Origin: a bacterium
GTDB taxonomy: Bacteria; Patescibacteriota; Dojkabacteria; JAKAPS01; JAJZLI01
DNA length: 5,083 nucleotides
Direction of reading: 5' to 3'
NCBI GenBank assembly: GCA_021803645.1
Contig: JAJZLI010000049.1
Coordinates: forward strand, 1-5,083
Part shown: piece by piece, positions 1 to 5,083 of the stretch
Position numbering within the stretch: the stretch's first letter is position 1
Layout of the letters: the number at the start of each line of letters is the position of its first letter
Notes under the pieces: generated by a model
What the model saw: only the letters and a program-made list of their open reading frames with translations
Database searches by the model: none
Told to the model about the DNA's origin: nothing
Made by a program: the position numbers and the translations under genes

Positions 1-65
1 ATCGAGATAAAGAATTTCCAAAATTAACAGAAGCAGAAATAAATTTTTCTATGGCTAACCTATGA
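1..65 (+). CDS. 3' end of an unrecognised gene (partial)
   Basis: An open frame enters from the left edge (first full codon at 3) and ends at TGA 63-65. It encodes only 20 residues, which read RDKEFPKLTEAEINFSMANL. The other two forward frames are closed early, by stops at 8-10 and 25-27. The tail is mixed charged and polar and shows no domain I can name. It would be transcribed towards the minus-strand reductase and overlap that gene's last 11 bases, a tail-to-tail arrangement like the near-abutting pair at 4224/4229. A 20-codon open stretch can arise by chance in AT-rich DNA, so this is a plausible gene end and not a proven one. Confidence 0.4.
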   Translation, partial: RDKEFPKLTEAEINFSMANL

Positions 66-945
66 AAATATTACCTGAAGTTTTCATAATCTCTAATCCT
101 TGATTTATTGTTGCAAAAGTAATACCTGTGTCTTTCTCTATTTTCTTATTCGAAAGATTTGCATTAGGTCTTTTAGACTTCATCTTTAGTTTGGATGATT
201 CTATCGGTTTTATAAGTGTCTTATCTTTATTAAAAACATCGGCAATTTTTAATGCCCATTCATATCTACTAATATATTCTTTTCCAACTGCGTGGTATAT
301 CCCTTTTCCACCAATTTCAATTAATTTTGATATCGCCCTTACCAAATCTGGTATAAATGTAGGATTGTTATACCAATCTATAATCTCTTCATATTCTAAA
401 TTAGCCTCTAGTTTTTTAAGAACTCTTGTTACATTACTATCTTGTTGCCAATTTCTTATCCAATCATAAGGTTGATCAGTCCTAAGTATTAAAAAATCTA
501 AATCAGATCTTGTTATAACTTCTTCAGCCTGAGCTTTGGTAACTCCATAATAGTTTATCGGGTCTTTCTGATCCTCTTCATTATAAATTCTTTTTTTTCC
601 ACTATATACAAATGAAGTTGATAAAAATATAATACGGCTTCTGTTTTTTTCACATGCCGAAACAATATTCTCTGTTGCTCTTACATTATATATATATGCG
701 AATTCTTTTGATGTTTCACATAGTTCTACATTAGTGAGTGCTGCCGAATGTATCACAATATCTGGTTTATATCTATTAAACAATCTGTCTACACCTTCCT
801 TTTCTGTAATATCCAACATAACCTGATTAGGCAAATCCGTCTTATTCCTCATAAAAATATTAACAACTTCGTTTCTATTTTTATAGAAATAATTAGCAAT
901 CTGATAACCTACTCTTCCACTACTTCCAGTTACTAATATCCTCAT
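55..945 (-). CDS. RfbD-like NAD(P)-dependent nucleotide-sugar 4-ketoreductase (extended SDR)
   Basis: A 296-residue protein of the dTDP-4-dehydrorhamnose reductase (RfbD/RmlD) type, close to the family's usual length of about 290. The Rossmann motif GSSGRVG is at residues 7-13, LDIT at 44-47, HSAALTNVE at 66-74, and the STSFVYSG strand with the catalytic Ser/Thr at 109-116. The catalytic YGVTK (Tyr133, Lys137) follows. The substrate-domain signatures NPTFIPDLVRAI (194-205) and RPNANLSNKKIE (259-270) are also typical. It is cytosolic, with no signal peptide or membrane segment. The start (ATG 943-945) puts the first beta strand at residue 2, as expected. No Shine-Dalgarno is seen; the gene lies 7 bp behind the 3-dehydratase gene, so translational coupling is likely. 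Family knowledge gives the chemistry: reduction of a 4-keto sugar nucleotide. From context I infer the substrate is a CDP-3,6-dideoxy-4-ketohexose, not dTDP-4-ketorhamnose, because no RfbB or RfbC accompanies it. The exact substrate and stereochemistry cannot be read from the sequence. Confidence 0.85.
   Translation of the reverse strand: MRILVTGSSGRVGYQIANYFYKNRNEVVNIFMRNKTDLPNQVMLDITEKEGVDRLFNRYKPDIVIHSAALTNVELCETSKEFAYIYNVRATENIVSACEKNRSRIIFLSTSFVYSGKKRIYNEEDQKDPINYYGVTKAQAEEVITRSDLDFLILRTDQPYDWIRNWQQDSNVTRVLKKLEANLEYEEIIDWYNNPTFIPDLVRAISKLIEIGGKGIYHAVGKEYISRYEWALKIADVFNKDKTLIKPIESSKLKMKSKRPNANLSNKKIEKDTGITFATINQGLEIMKTSGNIFIG
61..88. terminator. Inverted repeat at convergent gene ends, possible weak terminator
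   Basis: TATGAAAA at 61-68 is repeated exactly inverted as TTTTCATA at 81-88, with a 12-base loop. It covers the stop region of the left-hand + strand gene and the last codons of the minus-strand reductase, so it lies where transcription from both sides should stop. The stem holds only one G-C pair and no long T tract follows on either strand. It would be a weak hairpin and may be chance. Confidence 0.2.
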
Positions 946-952
946 TTATACA

Positions 953-2143
953 CTATAAAAATTTATTCAAAAACCTTGAGAAAACATCCTTCATATATTC
1001 AATATGTTCCTTTGTAAGCCCTTGATTACAACCGACTACAAATCCTCTTCTCATTATAGCATTAGCGTTTGGAAAATCCTTACCAAACTCAATTCTGTCT
1101 ATAGAAGCAAAACCAGGCTGTTTTAGTATATTCCCTGTAAATATTGGTCTTGTCTGTATACCATTTTCTTCTAAGAATTTTACTATTTCCATTCTCTCAA
1201 ACGGTGCATTTTCATTTATTGTTAAAGGAAAAGCAAGCCATGTGGTATCGATATTCTTCGCCTGTTCTGGCAAAATAAAAAATTCTTTGTAATCAGAAAA
1301 AAAACTAATCAACGAATAAAAATTAATATTTCTGATTCTGCTGAAGTTCTCCAGTCTTCCTAACTGAAAATTTCCAAAAGCTGCACTTATTTCAAGTGGT
1401 AACATATTATATCCAACCTGTTCAAAAACAAACTTTGTATCATACTGTATTCCATCTAACTTAATCTCAAATCTTTTATTTATGTCTTCGGCCTCATCAA
1501 TTGCGGATCTTCTCCCCCATCCTCTCAAAATCTTACACTTTTTAAATTGATCCTCATCATTTACACATATTGCACCTCCTCCTCCTGCAGCTGTAATAAT
1601 ATGTGATCCATAAAAGCTTGTTGTTGATATATCTGTAAATTTGCCTGTAGGAATACCATCTATCTTTGCACCTAAGGTATCACAAGAATCCTCTATCAAT
1701 GCAATATTCTCTGTAGAAGTAGTTTTTCCTAATTTTTTATAGTCTGGCACATTTCCTAAAAGTGAAGGAATCATAAAAGCTTTAGTTTTTTTAGATATTG
1801 CATCTACTGCAAGTTTAGTATCGATAAGATAAGTTCCTTGTTCTACATCTACAAAAACAGGCTTCAAATTTTTCTGGATTAATGGTGCTACGGTAGTAGA
1901 AAATGTCAATATTGGTGTAACAACTTCTGAACCTTTTTCTAATCCTAAAACCTCAACAGCCAAAAGATTTGCTGATGATCCAGAATTTACCATTACTCCA
2001 TAATTTTTGCCAAATAGTTTAGCTATCTCTCTTTCAAATGTAATAGTTTCTTTTCCAAGTATTGTCCTATGTTCTTTTAATACATTAACAACTGCATTTA
2101 TTTCTTCTTCTCCATACACCGAAAGAGCATAAGGGACTCTCAT
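953..2143 (-). CDS. DegT/RfbH/ColD-family sugar 3-dehydratase with His in place of the PLP lysine
   Basis: A 396-residue fold-type I PLP enzyme of the DegT/DnrJ/EryC1/StrS family. SGSSAN (54-59) matches the cofactor-phosphate loop and EDSCDTLGA (151-159) supplies the Asp for the pyridine nitrogen. SFYGSH (176-181) ends in His181 where aminotransferases carry the Schiff-base Lys; the same swap defines the 3-dehydratases RfbH/DdhC (E1) and ColD. GYNMLPLEISAAFG (244-257) and RPIFTGNILKQPGF (332-345) also match that branch. The likely reaction is PMP-dependent removal of the C3 hydroxyl from a 4-keto-6-deoxyhexose nucleotide. In E1, four Cys in the stretch after RDWGR bind [2Fe-2S]; here that stretch (about 208-226) has no Cys. 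The only four cysteines (154, 193, 203, 372) are scattered. The protein therefore combines the dehydratase His with a cluster-free, ColD-like build. It is first in a two-gene operon with the reductase, and divergent from an RfbG gene, which points to a CDP-sugar substrate. The ATG has no Shine-Dalgarno. Motif comparisons are from memory, not from an alignment run. Confidence 0.85.
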   Translation of the reverse strand: MRVPYALSVYGEEEINAVVNVLKEHRTILGKETITFEREIAKLFGKNYGVMVNSGSSANLLAVEVLGLEKGSEVVTPILTFSTTVAPLIQKNLKPVFVDVEQGTYLIDTKLAVDAISKKTKAFMIPSLLGNVPDYKKLGKTTSTENIALIEDSCDTLGAKIDGIPTGKFTDISTTSFYGSHIITAAGGGGAICVNDEDQFKKCKILRGWGRRSAIDEAEDINKRFEIKLDGIQYDTKFVFEQVGYNMLPLEISAAFGNFQLGRLENFSRIRNINFYSLISFFSDYKEFFILPEQAKNIDTTWLAFPLTINENAPFERMEIVKFLEENGIQTRPIFTGNILKQPGFASIDRIEFGKDFPNANAIMRRGFVVGCNQGLTKEHIEYMKDVFSRFLNKFL

Positions 2144-2160
2144 TATAATACCATATTATA
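2144..2160. repeat. Perfect 7-bp inverted repeat abutting the 3-dehydratase start codon
   Basis: TATAATA-CCA-TATTATA is a perfect inverted repeat with a 3-base centre, directly next to the minus-strand ATG (2141-2143). It would overlap the transcription start or the 5' end of the mRNA of that operon. It could be an operator, a small AT hairpin, or a by-product of the low-complexity AT sequence; all 14 arm bases are A or T, which makes chance plausible. Confidence 0.3.
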
Positions 2161-2168
2161 TATAAAAA
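2156..2168 (-). promoter_or_regulatory. Candidate TATA box for the 3-dehydratase/reductase operon
   Basis: On the minus strand this reads TTTTTATATATAA, a match to an archaeal TATA box, ending 12 bases before the ATG. The usual 25-base spacing would place the start of transcription at or just inside the ATG, which would mean a leaderless or nearly leaderless mRNA and fits the absence of a Shine-Dalgarno. The spacing is slightly short, and GATATAAAT further upstream (2187-2195 region, minus strand) is an alternative box. A bacterial reading (TTGTAA, 17 bases, TATATA) can also be drawn, so the call is tentative. Confidence 0.35.
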
Positions 2169-2181
2169 CAAAGTAATGTTT

Positions 2182-2194
2182 ACAAATTTATATC
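2182..2194 (+). promoter_or_regulatory. Candidate BRE/TATA element for the RfbG-type gene
   Basis: ACAAA followed by TTTATATC resembles an archaeal BRE plus TATA box. A transcription start about 25 bases on, near 2215, would give a leader of some 30 bases carrying the Shine-Dalgarno at 2234-2237. TCTATAAATA at 2201-2210 is a second possible box, giving a shorter leader. In a bacterium, TTTACA (2179-2184) and CTATAA (2202-2207), spaced 17 bases, would serve as -35 and -10. Confidence 0.35.
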
Positions 2195-2200
2195 TTTAGG

Positions 2201-2230
2201 TCTATAAATAAATCCATCTATAAACTAAAT
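2201..2230 (+). repeat. Imperfect tandem repeat TCTATAAA(N)TAAAT
   Basis: TCTATAAATAAAT (2201-2213) is followed 16 bases on by TCTATAAACTAAAT (2217-2230). The two copies share an identical 8-base head and a TAAAT tail, with one inserted base. They lie between the upstream TATA candidate and the Shine-Dalgarno of the RfbG-type gene. This is the position of a duplicated promoter box or of a downstream operator bound on two faces of the helix. Confidence 0.4.
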
Positions 2231-2233
2231 GTA

Positions 2234-2237
2234 GAGG
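2234..2237 (+). promoter_or_regulatory. Shine-Dalgarno of the RfbG-type gene
   Basis: GAGG, within TAGAGGA, ends 7 bases before ATG 2245. It fixes that start codon. It is the only convincing ribosome binding site among the four gene starts visible in the window. Confidence 0.6.
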
Positions 2238-2244
2238 ATTATAA

Positions 2245-3273
2245 ATGCAATTAAAATTTTATAAGAATAAACGAATACTTGTGACTGGACATACTGGATT
2301 CGTAGGTTCCTGGCTCACGCTGCTCCTTTCTAGTCTAGATACAGAAATTATAGGATTTTCATTGCATCCACCTTCAAAACCTTATCTTTACAACTATCTA
2401 AATTTAAATAAAAAAATAATTAATATTAAAGCTGACATATCAAATCCTCTTGCTATATCTAAAACGATAAAAGAATACAAACCCGAGATAATTATTCATC
2501 TAGCTGCACAACCTGTTCTTCTTGATTCTTACGAAACTCCACGTACTACTTTTATGACTAATACTATAGGGACTCTTAACTTACTCGAAGCTGAACGAAA
2601 ATACGGCAATGCTAAAACAATACTATGTATTACTACAGACAAAGTGTATGAAAATAATGGAATAACTACTTACAAAGAAACTGATAGACTAGGTGGATTC
2701 GATCCTTATTCTTCAAGCAAAAGTTGTGCTGAACTTATTATAAACTCATATAGGCGTAGTTTTTTGCAAGGAATTGGTATAGCAACTGCTAGGGCAGGAA
2801 ACATAATAGGAGGTGGAGATTGGGGTAGACACCGAATTATACCTGACCTAATAAGTAATAAAAAAGTTACAATCAGATATCCAAATGCCATAAGACCATG
2901 GACATATATACTTGATGTATTAGATGGCTACATGACTCTTATAGAATCTTTAAATAAAAATCCTGAAACTTATTCTGAAGGATGGAACTTTTCCTCAAAT
3001 TCAAATAAAACTGTAATTGAACTCGTTAAAGAAGTTAAAAAATATCGCAACATAAATTACGAAATAAAAAAAGGCAAACTCCATGAAGAAAAATCTCTAT
3101 TGTTAAATTCCACAAAATCAAAAAGAAGGTTAGGCTGGAAAGCGAAATATAGCTTTGAAGAAACAATATCTCATACTATTTTTTGGTATAATAATTTCGA
3201 CAAAGCAAAAACTAAAAATGACATATATAAATTAACTCTTAAGCAATTACAAGATTATTTCCAGATGAACTAA
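2245..3273 (+). CDS. rfbG: CDP-glucose 4,6-dehydratase (RfbG/DdhB type, extended SDR)
   Basis: A 342-residue NAD-dependent dehydratase, near the family's usual length of about 355. By family knowledge it converts CDP-glucose to CDP-4-keto-6-deoxyglucose in the cytosol, the committed step to CDP-3,6-dideoxyhexoses. GHTGFVGSW (15-23) is the NAD loop in the form typical of RfbG. It is followed by HPPSKPYLY (41-49), ADISN (63-67), HLAAQPVL (85-92) and the active-site TDK (131-133), then DPYSSSK with Tyr155 and Lys159. RAGNIIGGGDWGRHRIIPD (183-201), RPWTYILD (217-224) and SEGWNFS (244-250) are also RfbG signatures, and GW (297-298) closes the family pattern. It starts the plus-strand operon behind its own promoter and Shine-Dalgarno. 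It is divergent from the 3-dehydratase that would use its product, and the glycosyltransferase follows within 21 bp. The nearest alternatives, GDP-mannose or dTDP-glucose dehydratases, lack the GHTGFxGSW and GNxIGGGDW forms, so the CDP assignment is fairly firm but not tested. Confidence 0.88.
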   Translation: MQLKFYKNKRILVTGHTGFVGSWLTLLLSSLDTEIIGFSLHPPSKPYLYNYLNLNKKIINIKADISNPLAISKTIKEYKPEIIIHLAAQPVLLDSYETPRTTFMTNTIGTLNLLEAERKYGNAKTILCITTDKVYENNGITTYKETDRLGGFDPYSSSKSCAELIINSYRRSFLQGIGIATARAGNIIGGGDWGRHRIIPDLISNKKVTIRYPNAIRPWTYILDVLDGYMTLIESLNKNPETYSEGWNFSSNSNKTVIELVKEVKKYRNINYEIKKGKLHEEKSLLLNSTKSKRRLGWKAKYSFEETISHTIFWYNNFDKAKTKNDIYKLTLKQLQDYFQMN

Positions 3274-3294
3274 CTTTTGGTCAATGTGCATATT

Positions 3295-4224
3295 ATGGAT
3301 AACTATCTATACGATCTACTTTTCAGTAAAGATGTAAATGAAATCTTGAAATTTTATGATAATATGCAAACTCCTATTGATGTTGTAAAATTTCTTAAAA
3401 ATATTCCAGATGAACCTAAACGAAACATATTAACTGTTGAAGGAGACACCGATATAGTAATTGTGGTACCAACACTTGATTTTAATCGTAACTATGCAAA
3501 ACATTGTAGACAGATATTTAAAGGACAACAAATGATCTTTTTGGAATCCAAAGATAAAATACCACATAAATTCTTTAATTATGGAAAGACATTAAATATA
3601 GGTCTAAATTATGCATTGCGATATAAACCAAAATGGGTAATATTTTGTAGTGATGATGTATACAAAATTGACGAATTCAAAAAATTAAAATATCAACTTC
3701 AATCTAATGAATCTAATTGCGATATGTTATTTACTAGAAAACCACATGTCTATCATTCTGTTCCACTTCAAGTATGTTATAATACCGATCTACTTAAACG
3801 ATACCATAAGTTTAAAGGAGGACTTATAAAAAAACATCAAGACATAATGGACAAATTTAATTCAGAACTAGCAGTCGTTTCTTTTAACGGTCTCAATTTA
3901 CTACAAATATCCATATACAAATCATTATTCTTCAAAACTATGGGTTCTTTCTACAATTGTGGTAGTTTTGGAATTTTAAATCCTTCTTTTATAAAAAAAA
4001 GGAAAAAAATATTCGATGAAACATATTTAAATGGCTATGATGACATTGATCTATCTATAGATATATGTATAAAAAGAAAGAACTACTCTTTTGTTGATTT
4101 TAAACTGGGAGACTTTATAGGGAAAACTTTAGGAACAGGTCCAGAAAGAAAATCAAGAGATCTTATAAACTATATTTATTTTAACTACAAAAATCAAAAA
4201 TATTTTGATGAGAAGTATACATAA
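3295..4224 (+). CDS. GT-A fold (family 2-like) glycosyltransferase
   Basis: A 309-residue cytosolic protein, with no signal peptide or transmembrane segment. About 50 N-terminal residues belong to no motif I recognise. The glycosyltransferase core then begins with a hydrophobic strand DIVIVVPTLDFNRN (about 53-66). NYGKTLNIGLNYAL (95-108) leads into WVIFCSDDVY (114-123), whose SDDV takes the place of the DxD nucleotide/metal motif. Near the C-terminus FDETYLNGYDDIDLSIDI (240-257) matches the FDE-GYEDVDL acceptor-side motif of rhamnosyl- and GalNAc-transferase-like GT2 enzymes. Function by family: transfer of a nucleotide-activated sugar; donor and acceptor are unknown. It is co-oriented with the RfbG gene, suggesting it may use the sugar made here. 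Start choice: ATG 3295, leaving 21 bp after the preceding stop. A TTG at 3277 would add six residues (3-bp gap); neither has a Shine-Dalgarno. The stop lies 4 bp from the end of the convergent gene. Confidence 0.72.
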   Translation: MDNYLYDLLFSKDVNEILKFYDNMQTPIDVVKFLKNIPDEPKRNILTVEGDTDIVIVVPTLDFNRNYAKHCRQIFKGQQMIFLESKDKIPHKFFNYGKTLNIGLNYALRYKPKWVIFCSDDVYKIDEFKKLKYQLQSNESNCDMLFTRKPHVYHSVPLQVCYNTDLLKRYHKFKGGLIKKHQDIMDKFNSELAVVSFNGLNLLQISIYKSLFFKTMGSFYNCGSFGILNPSFIKKRKKIFDETYLNGYDDIDLSIDICIKRKNYSFVDFKLGDFIGKTLGTGPERKSRDLINYIYFNYKNQKYFDEKYT

Positions 4225-4228
4225 TGTT

Positions 4229-5083
4229 TTAAATTCCGCCAATACTATTTTCCAATTTCTTTATTATTTTTTTGTATTTAATATTTTTATATAAACCAAA
4301 CGTAACTTCCATATTTCTTTTAATAATACTCATCAATAATTTACTATAACTAACCTTCAAATCTAAAAGTTCTTGATCTTTTATTTTCTGTTTAAATTCA
4401 TAAATTATCCTTTTTTTCATTTTCCATACATATATAGAATTAGTGAGAAGTTCAGAATTGGATTTTTGATTTTCATGCCTTCTATAACCTACTAATTTTT
4501 CTGGTATATGATAAAATTTTAGTTTATTTATAAAAATAGCTTTCATTCTCCATTCCCAATCTTCTGCCATTGTGGCTTTTGCGTTGAAAGTACCAACCAT
4601 CCTAAAACATTTTTTATTTATGATGTATGAAGAAGGATACCCTATAGTTCCATTCCATATTCTTCTTGCCAGTTTTATTCCTTCATAACTTTTTTCCTTT
4701 TCTTCCCCTATGACATTTCCATTCTCATCTATCAACTTCACATCCGAATAAAAAATCATAAATTCAGGATTCTCATTCACATATTTTTCATATCTACTCA
4801 ACGAATTCTTCATCAATAAATCATCGACATCAAGTTGTTTAAAAAACTTTCCTCTCATATTTTCAATTCCTATATTAAGTGCTTCAGGAAGGTTACAACC
4901 TTTTTTCCTTATGTATCTTATTATTTTAATCCTGCCGAATTTGTTTTTGTACAAATCTAATATAGCCTCATTAGTACTTCCATCTATTATCAAAATTTCA
5001 TATTTATTTTTAGGATAATCTTGATTCAAAACACTTCTGACTGATTTTTCAAGATATGTTGGATCATTATATGTTGGTATTAT
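4229..5083 (-). CDS. Family 2 glycosyltransferase (N-terminus beyond the window)
   Basis: The frame stays open to the right edge, giving 284 visible residues. The first ones read IIPTYNDPTYLEKSVRSVLN, the classic GT2 opening, so only the first few residues are missing. A TTG at 5027-5029 is not the true start, since it would cut off this essential strand. Counting from the edge: ILIIDGSTN (30-38), the nucleotide/metal motif QLDVDDLL (83-90), FYSDVKLIDENG (111-122), the catalytic-base region AEDWEWRMKA (173-182) and YRRHENQKS (200-208). All are well-known GT2 signatures. A basic, helical C-terminal tail of about 70 residues follows, without a clear membrane segment. It probably adds a sugar to a lipid- or protein-linked glycan on the cytosolic face; donor and acceptor are unknown. 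It is transcribed towards the RfbG operon and ends 4 bp from it. Confidence 0.88.
   Translation of the reverse strand: MIPTYNDPTYLEKSVRSVLNQDYPKNKYEILIIDGSTNEAILDLYKNKFGRIKIIRYIRKKGCNLPEALNIGIENMRGKFFKQLDVDDLLMKNSLSRYEKYVNENPEFMIFYSDVKLIDENGNVIGEEKEKSYEGIKLARRIWNGTIGYPSSYIINKKCFRMVGTFNAKATMAEDWEWRMKAIFINKLKFYHIPEKLVGYRRHENQKSNSELLTNSIYVWKMKKRIIYEFKQKIKDQELLDLKVSYSKLLMSIIKRNMEVTFGLYKNIKYKKIIKKLENSIGGI
4243..4290 (+). terminator. T-rich tract, possible terminator of the plus-strand operon
   Basis: Just beyond the stop of the plus-strand glycosyltransferase, the + strand is T-rich, including a run of seven T (4267-4273) and five T (4284-4288). Archaeal polymerases stop at such oligo-T tracts without a hairpin. 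The tract lies inside the end of the convergent gene, where it encodes Lys-rich sequence, so the composition may have a coding explanation alone. Confidence 0.25.

Larger units (their letters stand above)
2144..2244. promoter_or_regulatory. Divergent intergenic promoter region
   Basis: This 101-bp AT-rich spacer is the only substantial non-coding stretch in the window. It lies between the start codons of the 3-dehydratase (minus) and the RfbG-type dehydratase (plus), so it must hold the promoters of both operons. It could co-regulate the two halves of the pathway. The individual elements are listed separately. Confidence 0.75.

Noticed and set aside
128..469. Plus-strand open frame of 113 codons
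   Set aside because: It lies wholly inside the reductase gene on the opposite strand, which has full family motifs. Its hydrophobic, Ser/Leu-rich translation is typical of an antisense shadow.
748..936. Plus-strand open frame of 62 codons
   Set aside because: It is antisense to the Rossmann domain of the reductase, with no ribosome binding site or recognisable motif.
2179..2207. Bacterial sigma70 promoter TTTACA-N17-CTATAA
   Set aside because: It was not called as its own feature, because such hexamers are easy to find in a spacer this AT-rich and overlap the TATA-type candidates; it is kept as the alternative reading if the host is bacterial.
2706..2891. Minus-strand open frame of 61 codons
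   Set aside because: It is antisense to the catalytic core of the RfbG-type gene (YxxxK and GGGDW region); its Pro/Ile-rich translation is a shadow.
3990..4008. A-rich stretch (A8-GG-A7) as a programmed frameshift site
   Set aside because: The zero frame runs through without interruption into the conserved FDE-GYDDIDL motif, so no frameshift is needed; the run simply encodes Lys and Arg.
5027..5029. TTG as the start of the right-hand glycosyltransferase
   Set aside because: The frame continues to the window edge and encodes IIPTYND, the essential first strand of GT2 enzymes, so the gene is longer than a TTG start would give.
1..5083. CRISPR, tRNA, rRNA, insertion sequence or phage genes
   Set aside because: I saw no regularly spaced repeats, cloverleaf-like sequence, transposase motifs or terminal inverted repeats; nearly all of the window is accounted for by sugar-metabolism genes.

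Overview
The window is AT-rich (about 30% G+C by eye) and densely coded. It carries a nucleotide-sugar and glycosyltransferase cluster of the kind that builds a deoxysugar for a surface glycan or glycoprotein. AGA and AUA are common codons. Three of the four genes whose 5' end is visible lack a Shine-Dalgarno sequence, and TTTATATA-like boxes sit upstream of the divergent genes. Together these lean towards an archaeon, but an AT-rich bacterium cannot be excluded, because sigma70-like hexamers can be picked from the same spacer. No lineage is claimed.

Layout from left to right. (1) The last 20 codons of an unrecognised + strand gene (to 65) overlap the end of the next gene tail to tail. (2) A minus-strand pair has the PLP-family sugar 3-dehydratase (953-2143) first and an RfbD-like SDR 4-ketoreductase (55-945) 7 bp behind it. 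(3) A 101-bp spacer (2144-2244) separates the divergent operons and holds candidate TATA boxes, an inverted repeat, an imperfect tandem repeat and one good Shine-Dalgarno. (4) A plus-strand pair follows: an RfbG-type CDP-glucose 4,6-dehydratase (2245-3273), then a GT-A fold glycosyltransferase (3295-4224). (5) A minus-strand family 2 glycosyltransferase (4229-5083) converges on that operon and runs off the right edge.

The three sugar enzymes can be read as one pathway. RfbG makes CDP-4-keto-6-deoxyglucose. The DegT-family dehydratase, with His181 at the catalytic Lys position, removes the C3 hydroxyl. The SDR reduces the 4-keto group, giving a CDP-3,6-dideoxyhexose. The two glycosyltransferases are candidates to transfer this or neighbouring sugars.

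The most interesting point is that the dehydratase lacks the cysteine cluster that binds [2Fe-2S] in classical RfbH/E1 enzymes, although it sits beside a CDP-type RfbG. It may therefore use ColD-like, ferredoxin-reductase-independent chemistry on a CDP-sugar. No RfbF cytidylyltransferase or E3 reductase gene is visible. I saw no tRNA, rRNA, CRISPR array, insertion sequence or phage gene.
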